Assembly (NCBI RefSeq): GCF_027533505.1
Contig: NZ_JAPZUB010000015.1
Span: 1 to 32,463 of the forward strand
DNA: 32,463 bases
Source: Flavobacterium sp.
Lineage (GTDB): Bacteria; Bacteroidota; Bacteroidia; Flavobacteriales; Flavobacteriaceae
Direction: 5' to 3'
The notes under the pieces are model-generated. The model made no database searches, had not been told where the DNA came from, and saw only the letters and a program-made list of their open reading frames with translations. The position numbers were made by a program, and so were the translations under genes. Below, one piece after another: positions 21,475 to 29,800 of the stretch (positions are counted from its first letter, which is position 1; every line of letters begins with the position of its first letter).

Positions 21475-22773
21475 TTACTTGCTCCAATCAATGTTACGCG
21501 AAAAGAACATGACGGCCGCGAGGATGGCAAACAGGCCGATACTGCCTACCAGTAAGGCATAATCTTCGAGTTGGATAATCACAAAAAGGAAAGCGTAGAT
21601 AAGCGATAAGGCGCCTCCGATGAGCATGGGGAATTTTCGGTTTTGGAGGATGGAATAGGCGTAGAGCGTTATCATGCTCACGATGGCGGTGCCTGCAATG
21701 GCGTAGGCTAGCGTGAAACTGCTGTGTTCGGTGATGGAGATGAGCAAGGCATAAAAGAGGACTAGGGCAATGCCAATCATGCTGTATTGAAAAATGTGGA
21801 TGTTGATTTTGCTCATCGTTTGAATGAGGAAAAAGACCAAAAAGGTGAGACCGATGACCAGGAACCCGTATTTGGAGGCCCGTTCGTTTTGTTGGTATTC
21901 GTCGATGGGGGTGATCAGGTCGACTTTGTAGGCGTATTTGCTCAAGTCGGGTAAAGTGCCAAACTGCTGTTGGTTGAACGGACGGTTGAAGTAGAGTATG
22001 TTCCATTTCGCTTGGAATCCTTGAGGCGACACGGTTTGGGTTCCCGGTAAAAAATAGCCCGAAAAACTGGGGGAATGCCAATCACTATTTACGGTGGCTT
22101 GGGTTGTTTTGCCAACAGGAACAAAACTGAGGGCGTGACTTCCGTTGTACTTCAATTGCATTTTGAAGGTTTGTCCCGCGAGTATTGCTATGGGGAGCCG
22201 AGCGCTTTCGAGGGTTGCCACAGAATCGTTGGGTTTGTCACTTGCAGTGGGTTCGAAGGCGTATTTTTGACCGTTGATTCCTATTTTCACTTCACTATTG
22301 ATACTGCTTACATTGGTGGTTCGGAATACGATTTGGCTTTCCTCCCAATAAATGTTTTCTTCGGCAATTTGTAGCGACTTAAAATCGGGGTTTGAAAACC
22401 GACCTTCAAAAGTGATCGTTGCCGAAAAGACATTGGCTTTGTAGATGCTGCGTTTGAGGGTACGTGCCATTTTTACATCGGTGGCGGTAGCGAGTTTGTC
22501 GGGAAAAAAGTAAGCCGTTTGCAGTTGTTTTGTAGTGTTGTCGTAATACGGTACTTTGAGTAGGGGACCGTAGCAAAAGACCTCGCCGCCCCATTTGGCA
22601 GTGGTTTCGGTAATGACTTCTTGTTTTCGTTGGCTTCGTTCGGCAATGAGGTCTTGCACAAAGAAAAGCGGGATGAGAAGAACAAGTGTAAGAAATCCAA
22701 CCATCATCATTTTGGCGGTGTTGGATTGAAAGAAAGTTTTCATTTCGTGATCTTGGTGTTCCATAATTGACAT
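21475..22773 (-). CDS. creD: Inner membrane protein CreD
   Basis: The 432-aa protein has a membrane helix at about 20-40 (AKMMMVGFLTLVLLIPLFFV), preceded by a short cytoplasmic segment. A large periplasmic domain follows, with LIAERSQRKQEVITETTAKW just after the helix. Five or six helices occupy residues 295-430. The order and the ERxxxxxEVxxEIxxxWG-like block are those of CreD. In Gram-negatives CreD is linked to envelope integrity and beta-lactam response. It is the last gene of a four-gene operon, 4 bases after its neighbour. The ATG at 22773 is used; 22764 is an alternative start. Confidence 0.94.
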   Translation of the reverse strand: MSIMEHQDHEMKTFFQSNTAKMMMVGFLTLVLLIPLFFVQDLIAERSQRKQEVITETTAKWGGEVFCYGPLLKVPYYDNTTKQLQTAYFFPDKLATATDVKMARTLKRSIYKANVFSATITFEGRFSNPDFKSLQIAEENIYWEESQIVFRTTNVSSINSEVKIGINGQKYAFEPTASDKPNDSVATLESARLPIAILAGQTFKMQLKYNGSHALSFVPVGKTTQATVNSDWHSPSFSGYFLPGTQTVSPQGFQAKWNILYFNRPFNQQQFGTLPDLSKYAYKVDLITPIDEYQQNERASKYGFLVIGLTFLVFFLIQTMSKINIHIFQYSMIGIALVLFYALLISITEHSSFTLAYAIAGTAIVSMITLYAYSILQNRKFPMLIGGALSLIYAFLFVIIQLEDYALLVGSIGLFAILAAVMFFSRNIDWSK

Positions 22774-22777
22774 GTTT

Positions 22778-23083
22778 TTATAATGAATTAATACTGATTT
22801 TTAGATAGACAAATGCGATGGGTATATTGGCCAATACGAGGAGTATTTTGATGCCATAATAGTCCCTGTGGTTGTGTAAGCGAACGCATTGGTAAAGCAG
22901 GTTGCCAAGCACGACTAGGTTGATTGCTATTGCCAAAAGCACATAGTAAAAGCCGGCCAAGAGCACATATTCATGCTTGGTGGTTAAAAAGGCGCACAGT
23001 AAAAAGGTTCCGAGTACAAAGGAGGCGATGGCAATTTGCGTGGAGCGCTGTCCGGTAGCGCTTTGGTATTGTTTTCGGGTCAT
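22778..23083 (-). CDS. Small membrane protein, CreD operon
   Basis: The ATG at 23083 (MTRKQYQSATGQRSTQIAIA) gives 101 aa with three hydrophobic segments: near residues 17-34, 39-62 and 77-96. Its start overlaps the stop of the previous gene as ATGA, so translation is coupled; the longer frame to 23149 would lie inside that gene. creD starts 4 bases after its stop. The family is not recognised. Its size and helices resemble the preceding gene, and both may be membrane partners of CreD, by position only. Confidence 0.82.
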   Translation of the reverse strand: MTRKQYQSATGQRSTQIAIASFVLGTFLLCAFLTTKHEYVLLAGFYYVLLAIAINLVVLGNLLYQCVRLHNHRDYYGIKILLVLANIPIAFVYLKISINSL

Positions 23084-23376
23084 CGGGTATGTGTTTGAAT
23101 GAGAAAATAAAGTAAGAGGTAACAGCCCACTACGGGAATATTGAGGCATAAAATGCCCCCGTCTTTCAGACTTTGACTTCGGTTTTCGGGGGCGTATATC
23201 GCCTCATGAATCACGGCTATGAACGCCATGCCGTTGATAAGCACAGCAAAAAGCGTGAATAAAAATCCGAGAAAGACCACAAGGTCATGTCGGGTAATCA
23301 CATAGCCATAGCAAAGAATGGTTTCACTACAAAAGGTAAGCAAAGCGATTTTTTGGTACAGGGTATAGGATTTCAT
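23080..23376 (-). CDS. Small membrane protein, CreD operon
   Basis: The 98-aa protein starts MKSYTLYQKIALLTFCSETI and has three hydrophobic segments near residues 8-27, 32-56 and 73-92. It overlaps the Coq4-like gene upstream and the next gene downstream by 4 bases each (ATGA), so the series is tightly coupled. No motif or family is recognised. It is similar in plan to the 101-aa neighbour: three helices, a short loop and a polar segment between the second and third helix. The two may be old paralogs. Confidence 0.85.
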   Translation of the reverse strand: MKSYTLYQKIALLTFCSETILCYGYVITRHDLVVFLGFLFTLFAVLINGMAFIAVIHEAIYAPENRSQSLKDGGILCLNIPVVGCYLLLYFLIQTHTR

Positions 23377-23831
23377 GGTTGTATGTTAAATGTTTTTCGA
23401 AAGTCGGCAATGGGAAAGGGAAGGAGCGGGAGAAAGTTGAGGTCAAAAAACCGATGCGCTTGTTTTCCTTTGCGGTAGGTTTGGTAAAAATGTCCCCATT
23501 GAAAGGGATAAAACACCACACCTGTACCCATCACTACAAAAAGAAAGAGACTTCGTTTCCCATTGCCTAATAAATAAAACTGCATGGTGATTTCATCCAA
23601 TACAGTTCCTCCTGTTTGGGTGAGTACATGATAGATATCGTGCTCTTCGAGGGTAGGTTGTATTTCAAAATTGTGTTGGCATAAAAAGCAGCCTAAGTGA
23701 AACCCCAAACTCTCTTCGGGCAATCGTAATAGTTCTTGAAGCGTGAGATTCCAAGCTTCTTTTCGTTTAAAAATCCATTGATAGGGCACTTTTACAGTGC
23801 GGTACATCCATTCAATAAATAACTCCCTCAT
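23373..23831 (-). CDS. Coq4-like protein with HDxxH-x11-E motif
   Basis: The 152-aa protein contains EEHDIYHVLTQTGGTVLDE. This is His64-Asp65-x-x-His68, then eleven residues, then Glu80, the metal-binding motif of the Coq4 family. LGCFLCQHNFEIQPT precedes it, and QFYLLGNGKRSLFLF follows as a likely membrane-associated helix. Coq4 acts in ubiquinone biosynthesis in other organisms. Flavobacteria normally use menaquinone, so a different role is likely here. The gene opens the creD operon and overlaps the next gene by 4 bases. A 19-bp operator-like palindrome lies 8 bases upstream of its start codon. Confidence 0.75.
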   Translation of the reverse strand: MRELFIEWMYRTVKVPYQWIFKRKEAWNLTLQELLRLPEESLGFHLGCFLCQHNFEIQPTLEEHDIYHVLTQTGGTVLDEITMQFYLLGNGKRSLFLFVVMGTGVVFYPFQWGHFYQTYRKGKQAHRFFDLNFLPLLPFPIADFRKTFNIQP

Positions 23832-23839
23832 AATAAAAG

Positions 23840-23858
23840 TACTTTGAAATTCAAAGTA
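23840..23858 (-). promoter_or_regulatory. Operator-like palindrome of the creD operon
   Basis: TACTTTG (23840-23846), AAATT, CAAAGTA (23852-23858) forms a perfect 7-bp inverted repeat with a 5-base spacer. It lies just upstream of the Coq4-like start codon at 23831. The same half-sites and spacing occur at 24832-24850. Confidence 0.82.
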
Positions 23859-23876
23859 TAAGTATAAAAAAATAGG

Positions 23877-24173
23877 TTACGACTTTTGTATTAATTTTTC
23901 CAGGGCTTCAATATGGTTTTTGAAGGCTGTTTTACCGGCGGTTGTGGCCAAATAGCGTGTATTGGGTTTTTTACCGATGAATTGTTTTTCTACTTCTATG
24001 TAGGCTTCAGCTTCTAGGGCTTTGATATGCGAAGCTAGATTGCCGTCGGTAACGCCGAGCAGTTCTTTCAGCGTAGTGAAGTCCACACGGTCATTCACCA
24101 TCAGCACCGACATGATGCCCAGTCGAATGCGATGGTCAAAGGCTTTGTTGATATTTTCGAGTAGGGATTTCAC
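23877..24173 (-). CDS. Winged-helix transcriptional regulator
   Basis: The 98-aa protein starts MKSLLENINKAFDHRIRLGI. It is a compact winged helix of the HTH_27/MarR-like type: RLGIMSVLMVNDRVDFTTLK, then the recognition region LLGVTDGNLASHIKALEAEA, and the wing YIEVEKQFIGKKPNTRYLAT. A dimer helix (NHIEALEKLIQKS) ends it. It lies 19 bases after the membrane protein gene and is co-transcribed with it. Two identical-type palindromes, before this operon and before the adjacent creD operon, are its likely binding sites. Regulators of this type often sit near creD in Bacteroidota. Confidence 0.93.
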   Translation of the reverse strand: MKSLLENINKAFDHRIRLGIMSVLMVNDRVDFTTLKELLGVTDGNLASHIKALEAEAYIEVEKQFIGKKPNTRYLATTAGKTAFKNHIEALEKLIQKS

Positions 24174-24192
24174 TGGTGCGGTAAAATTACAA

Positions 24193-24825
24193 TTAATTTC
24201 GGTCGTATTTCACATACATCATGGCGCCATAGAGGACGTGGCAAACGCCAAATCCTAGGGTCCAAAAGATCAAATCAGAATCATTGAAATACGCCGCCAT
24301 CAATCCCAAGATGATTTGCGTTACACCCAAATAACGCACATCCCGGAAGGTGTACTTTGACGCATTGACACAGCCCATGCCGTAGAATAAGAGCATCATT
24401 GGAGCAATCAATTCGTAGTAGCCTTTAAAGAGAAGAATAATGACCAAGAGTCCACCGGTTACTAATGGAATACTGAAATTAATCAGCAGTCGTCGCGACG
24501 ATACATTCCAAAGTGTTTCCCCCATTTTTTTAGCTTTACGGGCACTCAGCACTATTCCCGTTCCCATCGAAGCCAATACAATTACCGCTGCCAATCCGAT
24601 CAATTGTAACGACAATGTATCCATTGGGAAGCCGTTTTCTGAGCGCGATTGGGTGTAATCGACTACGTGATGGATATACAATAGGTAATGGGCAATGCCA
24701 GCACCGGCCAAAGCATACAATCCCGCCAATACGCCCGATAGGCCACTAAGCGATAAGGTTTGTGACGATTTGGACATCATTTCTTTGATATCCTTTAGGT
24801 CTTTTAAATATTCATTCGTCTCCAT
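24193..24825 (-). CDS. Multi-pass membrane protein paired with the regulator
   Basis: The ATG at 24825 (METNEYLKDLKDIKEMMSKS) gives 210 aa; the frame extends to 24846 but that would run into the operator. It has six likely membrane helices, the first near LSLSGLSGVLAGLYALAGAG. The N-terminal amphipathic helix with KDIKEMMSKSSQTLSLSGLSG is common in Bacteroidota proteins that precede a small winged-helix regulator. The role is unknown. It may be a membrane sensor or partner for the regulator, by position only. The operator-like palindrome at 24832-24850 lies immediately upstream. Confidence 0.85.
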   Translation of the reverse strand: METNEYLKDLKDIKEMMSKSSQTLSLSGLSGVLAGLYALAGAGIAHYLLYIHHVVDYTQSRSENGFPMDTLSLQLIGLAAVIVLASMGTGIVLSARKAKKMGETLWNVSSRRLLINFSIPLVTGGLLVIILLFKGYYELIAPMMLLFYGMGCVNASKYTFRDVRYLGVTQIILGLMAAYFNDSDLIFWTLGFGVCHVLYGAMMYVKYDRN

Positions 24826-24831
24826 AAAAAG

Positions 24832-24850
24832 TACTTTGAGATACAAAGTA
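24832..24850 (-). promoter_or_regulatory. Operator-like palindrome of the regulator operon
   Basis: TACTTTG (24832-24838), AGATA, CAAAGTA (24844-24850) has the same half-sites and 5-base spacer as the copy at 23840-23858, and sits equally close to the start codon (6 bases). Autoregulation by the winged-helix protein is likely. The divergent M28 peptidase gene starts 62 bases away and could also be affected. Confidence 0.82.
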
Positions 24851-24887
24851 AATAAATATTTATTTTTTAGGCAAACTATTTTTCGAT

Positions 24888-24895
24888 TATTTTTG
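24888..24895 (+). promoter_or_regulatory. Possible -7 box of the M28 peptidase gene
   Basis: TATTTTTG matches TAnnTTTG and lies 17 bases before the ATG. No TTG is found at the usual -33 distance, so support is partial. Confidence 0.45.
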
Positions 24896-24912
24896 AGAAA
24901 AATACAGTTCCC

Positions 24913-26283
24913 ATGAAATGCAGGCTTTCACTTATCTTTTTACTCACTTTTCAATCGTTTTTTGCGCAAACGGATGCTCAAATGCTCGACCGAATTCACC
25001 GTTCGGTGCTAACGCAAGGGCAGTGTTATTCTTGGTTGGAGCATTTATCCAATACCATTGGCGCGCGTTTATCAGGTTCGGATGGGGCTGCCAAAGGAGT
25101 GGCATATACCAAAGCACAATTGGAGCTGTTGGGACTCGATCGCGTTTACTTGCAAGAGGTGATGGTGCCCAAATGGGAGCGCGGGGAGCAGGAAGTTGCC
25201 TATGTACAATTGGGAAAAAAGCGTTTAGACTTGTCGATTTGTGCCTTAGGGATGTCGGTAGCTACCCCCAACAACGGGTTAGAAGCTCAAGTTATTGAGG
25301 TTAAATCGCTTGACGAATTAAAAGCGTTGGGCGCTGAGAAAGTTCGCGGTAAACTCGTCTTTTTCAACCGTCCGATGGATCCTGAACATGTTGAAACCTT
25401 TCGTGCTTATGGTGGTTGTGTTGATCAACGCTCTTCAGGAGCTCGTGAAGCAGGTAAGTTGGGAGCCGTAGGTGTGTTGGTGCGTTCAATGAACTTACGT
25501 CTTGACGATCTTCCTCACACAGGTATGACCAATTATGGGGATACACCCGAGTCGCAACGCATACCGGCTGCGGCGGTGAGTACTTTGGATGCGAATGCAT
25601 TAAGTGAAGCCTTGCAAACCCATCCCAATGCAAAAATTTATTTTCGTCAAACCTGTCGCTATTTAGGGGAGGTGCTTTCACATAATGTAGTTGGAGAGAT
25701 AAGAGGGACAATCTATCCCGATAAAATTATTTTGGTCGGTGGTCATTTGGACTCGTGGGATTTAGGCGATGGTTCGCATGATGATGGTGCTGGCTGTGTG
25801 CAAAGTATGGAAGTATTAGCACTGTTCAAACGTCTTGGGTACCGTCCGAAACACACTATCCGTGCGGTTTTATTTATGAATGAAGAAAATGGAGTGAAAG
25901 GGGGATTGCAATACGAAGCCGAATCTAAACGGTTGGGTGAGCAACATATATTTGCCTTGGAGAGTGATGCGGGAGGATTTGCACCACGAGGGTTTTCGTT
26001 TGAAATTGATGCCACCAATATGGAGCAAGTACAACAATGGAAACCGTTGTTTGAACCGTATCTTCTGCATTTATTTCGTCAAGGGCATTCGGGCGTTGAT
26101 ATCGGTCCCCTTCAGTCCCCCAAAATAGTTAAAGCGGGATTGCAACCGGATTCCCAACGCTATTTTGACCACCATCATGCGGCCAATGATTCTTTCGATG
26201 CCGTGAACAAACGGGAGTTGGAGTTAGGAGCCGCTGCTATGGCTTCTTTAGTGTATTTGTTTGATCAATACGGCATTCGCTAA
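24913..26283 (+). CDS. M28 family metallopeptidase with PA domain
   Basis: The 456-aa protein has a signal peptide (MKCRLSLIFLLTFQSFFAQ). A pre-catalytic region with a protease-associated insertion spans about residues 130-240 (VRGKLVFFNRPMD, then AREAGKLGAVGVLVRS). The two-zinc peptidase domain follows. Ligand motifs are His278/Asp280 in GGHLDSWDLG, Asp290 in SHDDGAG, the Glu-Glu pair in FMNEENGVKGG, Asp in LESDAGGF and His in YFDHHHAANDSFD. It is likely an exported aminopeptidase. The DUF1801 gene starts in its stop codon (TAATG), so the two are coupled. The family function is firm, but the substrate is unknown. Confidence 0.94.
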   Translation: MKCRLSLIFLLTFQSFFAQTDAQMLDRIHRSVLTQGQCYSWLEHLSNTIGARLSGSDGAAKGVAYTKAQLELLGLDRVYLQEVMVPKWERGEQEVAYVQLGKKRLDLSICALGMSVATPNNGLEAQVIEVKSLDELKALGAEKVRGKLVFFNRPMDPEHVETFRAYGGCVDQRSSGAREAGKLGAVGVLVRSMNLRLDDLPHTGMTNYGDTPESQRIPAAAVSTLDANALSEALQTHPNAKIYFRQTCRYLGEVLSHNVVGEIRGTIYPDKIILVGGHLDSWDLGDGSHDDGAGCVQSMEVLALFKRLGYRPKHTIRAVLFMNEENGVKGGLQYEAESKRLGEQHIFALESDAGGFAPRGFSFEIDATNMEQVQQWKPLFEPYLLHLFRQGHSGVDIGPLQSPKIVKAGLQPDSQRYFDHHHAANDSFDAVNKRELELGAAAMASLVYLFDQYGIR

Positions 26284-26633
26284 TGCAACCCGCTCATGAT
26301 TATGTACTAAGGCAACGCGAACCTTTCCGGGCGGTTTTGATGCATTGTATGGCGACCATTGAGGCAATTATTCCCGCTGTAGAATTGCGTTATCGCTATG
26401 CCATTCCTTTTTACTATTATCAGGATAAACCTTTTTGTTACTTGAATGTAAAGCAAAAGAAAGGCTATGTAGATGTCGGATTTTATAGGGGTTTTCAACT
26501 GAAAACACATCAAGAGATGTTGGTAGGTGCCAATCGTACTATGGTTAAATCGCTTCAATTTACAACGCTAGACACTTTTGATCAAAGGGTGTTGGAAGCA
26601 GTACTTTTAGAAGCCAAGGCACTGTATGAATAA
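26283..26633 (+). CDS. DUF1801 family protein
   Basis: The 116-aa protein resembles the YdhG/DUF1801 family: an early helix (REPFRAVLMHCMATIEAIIP), then ELRYRYAIPFYYYQDKPFCY, KKGYVDVGFYRGFQLKTHQE and a C-terminal helix. The family fold is known but its function is not. Its start overlaps the stop of the M28 peptidase by one base, so translation is coupled. There is no signal peptide, so it should be cytoplasmic, unlike its operon partner. A hairpin with a T-rich tail follows. Confidence 0.87.
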   Translation: MQPAHDYVLRQREPFRAVLMHCMATIEAIIPAVELRYRYAIPFYYYQDKPFCYLNVKQKKGYVDVGFYRGFQLKTHQEMLVGANRTMVKSLQFTTLDTFDQRVLEAVLLEAKALYE

Positions 26634-26662
26634 GGCATGAAACTTGGGGGAGATTCATTTTG

Positions 26663-26687
26663 TCCTATAAAGTGTTTATAGGATTTT
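26663..26687 (+). terminator. Likely terminator after the DUF1801 gene
   Basis: TCCTATAAA (26663-26671), GTG, TTTATAGGA (26675-26683) is a perfect stem followed by TTTT. The stem is AT-rich, so termination may be moderate. The rest of 26634-26780 shows nothing I can identify. Confidence 0.65.
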
Positions 26688-26779
26688 ATGGTGTGCAACA
26701 TTCTTTTATTTCTGTACCTGTATAATTTAAGATTTAAACGTTGATCTAGTAATCAAGTTTCTGTCGAAACGCGATTGAA

Positions 26780-26813
26780 TAAAAAAAGGAGATTCAGTAC
26801 GAATCTCCTTTTT
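26780..26813. terminator. Terminator of the giant surface protein gene
   Basis: AAAAGGAGATTC (26784-26795) pairs perfectly with GAATCTCCTTTT (26801-26812) around a 5-base loop, about 22 bases past the minus-strand stop codon. The minus strand continues into a T-run. Confidence 0.9.
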
Positions 26814-26834
26814 AGTTTGAGGGTGTAAATAGAA

Positions 26835-29800
26835 TTATTTTACTTCACGATTTACATATACCCATCCTGTTTTGGTTGCCACACCATCACGCTCAATTAC
26901 GTAATAGTAGGTTCCATCAGGAAGTTCATTATCATTGTCCGACTGACCACTCCATTGGTTGGTATAGTTGGAACGAGAATATACTTTTGTACCATAACGG
27001 TTGTAAATACTCAATTGTTTTACATTTAATCCAGTTAAGTCAAAGTTATCATTCAAACCATCGCCATTAGGTGAGATACCTCTTGGGATTGCACAAGTTA
27101 CTTCATTTGCGGTAAACGATTGTGTCGCTGTACAACTAGAGGATCCATTGCCTACGGTAACAGTAACCGTGTAGGTTCCAGAAGCCGTCACATTCAAGGT
27201 AGATGCTGTACCCACAGTTGCTCCTGATGCATTTGTCCATGTATAGGTAGCACTTCCAAAATTGGTAGAAACAACTTCCAAAACATAAACACTGCCTTCA
27301 CAACCTCCTTCAATAGTGAAGGATGGAGCAGGAGTAATAGTGATGTCAAAACTTTCTTGGTCTGTACAACTTCCATTTTGTGCGAAAACATAAAGCGTAG
27401 TACTTGCATTAACTACAGCCCCTGTATTCAACTGTGTACCTGTTCCATTTGGACCTGTAAAGTAGTTTCCAGCGGTTAGAGCAGGAAGCGTATACGAGTC
27501 ACAAGCAAACACATCGTTGATAGGCAATACATCGGGAGTTGCCACTACAGTAACTGTAATTGAAGCTGTGGTAGCACATTGTCCTGCATCGGGTGTAAAG
27601 TTAGATGTAAATGTACCTGCAGTGGATGTAGCTATTGTTGCCGGATTCCAAGTACCGCTCACCCCATTCGTGGATTGTGTTGGTAGCGAAATTGAAGCGC
27701 TACCTGAACACACTGGTGCAATAGCGGCAAATGTTGGTACTGTTGGAGCTGTAATAGTAACTGTCAACGTTGTACTTACAGCACACTGACCAGCATTGGG
27801 TGTAAAAGTTAATGTTTGTGAACCTACAACCGAGGTGTCAATTGCAGCGGACCATGTTCCAGAAATTCCGTTATCGGAAGTAGTTGGTAACGCTGGTGCA
27901 GCACTATTTTGACACAAAGCTGCAATGGCAGTAAATGTGGGAACAATCGAAGGTGCAGTAATCGTAACTTGGAGTGACGTCGGAACGGCACATTGCGCTG
28001 CATTGGGGGTGAAGGTGTAGGTAAATGTACCCACAACACTTGTATCAATTGTAGCTGGATTCCAGGTTCCTGTAATACCATTGGCATCAGTAGACGGAAG
28101 AGTTCCCGGTGTTACCCCTTGACAAATCGGTGCTATTGGTTCAAAAGAAGGAACAACAGATGGTGCATTGATCACAACATCTAAAGTAGTACCTGTAGCA
28201 CATTGACCTTGATTTGGTGTAAATGTGTACGTAAATGTACCTACAACACTGGTATCAATCGTTGTTGGATTCCAAGTTCCCGTAATTCCATTCGCATCAG
28301 CAGCTTGAAGAGTACCAGGTGTTAACCCTTGACAAATCGGTGCTATAGGTTCAAATGAAGGAACAATCGAAGGCGCATTGATCACTACATCCAAAGTAGT
28401 GCTCGTAGCACATTGCCCTAGATTAGGAGTAAATGTGTAGGTAAATGTACCCACTACAGTCGTACTGATAGTTGCAGGGTTCCAAGTACCGGTAATTCCA
28501 TTTAAGGAAGTAGTTGGTAACGCTGGTGCAGCTAAATCTTGACAAATCGCTGGGATTGGGTCAAAAGAAGGTGTTGTAGCTGGAGGCGTAATCGTTACCT
28601 GTATTGTTACAGGCGTAGCACAGTTACCCGCTGAAGGTGTAAACACATAGTCAAATGTGCCTGCAATAGCCGTATCTATAGTCGCTGGATTCCAAGTTCC
28701 CGCCACATTGTTGGTTGATGTGGTTGGTAAAGTAGGCCCTGTTTGTCCTTGACATGCGGTAATCGGATCAAAAGTGGGCGTAATCGGTGTAGAAATTAAA
28801 ATAGAGACCGTTACTGGATTTCCACATTGACCTGCATTCGGGGTAAACACATAGTTGGTGTTGCCTAACGTAGAAGTGTCAATGGTTGCGGGGTTCCACG
28901 TTCCTTCAATATTGTTTAATGAAGTCGTAGGTAGCACTGGTGCTGTAGCGCCTTGACATATACTATTAATAGGGGCAAAGGTAGGATCAATAGGCTGTGT
29001 TATCGTAATTGTAAAACTACGTTCGCTGGTACAGTTTGGTGTTGTACCTGAGGCTGCATATACATACATGGTTTGCGAGGCCGAAATAACATCACCTGCG
29101 TTATAAGTGGTTCCTGTTCCTCCTGGTTCTGAGAAATAATTTCCTACTGTAAGTGGAGGCAACGTATAATTGCCACACTGCGTAACATTTGCAATAAAAG
29201 GTATTACTGGAGTGGGGTGAATAGTAACAGTTGTTGTTGTTGTAAATGGATCACATCCACCCGATGCCGGAATAGTGTATGAAACAGTATACGTACCCGG
29301 TGTGCTTGCCCCGGGAATAATATTACCATTGATTGCATTAATATTCAAACCAGATGGGGTTGCCGAGAAATTTCCTCCTGGTGTTCCTGTGATTGTAGCC
29401 ACAACGGGGTCAAAAGTTGAATTACAATAGGCAGGTGCAGGATACGCAATTGTAGCATCGGCTGGCGCTGTAATGATAACCGTTCTTGATGTAGTAATAA
29501 AAGGAATTGTATTACAAGTACCTCCAATAATTGTAGCAGTCGTAGCAGTTACCACATAGGCTCCAGGCGCACTAGCTGACAAATCGATTGTCCCAGTTAC
29601 CGAATCAATTACTAATCCAGCTGGAGTAGCAGTATAGGTTCCTGCAGTAGCACTAGGAGCTAAAACTGGTGTTGGATCCGCATCGTTTTGACAATAGAAA
29701 GTTGAATCGTAATTAAAAATATTGATTGGGAAACAAGCTGTTGTACCCCCATTGGTATTAGTTTGTGTAAACGTCACAGTACCTGGCTGATTGGAGAAGT

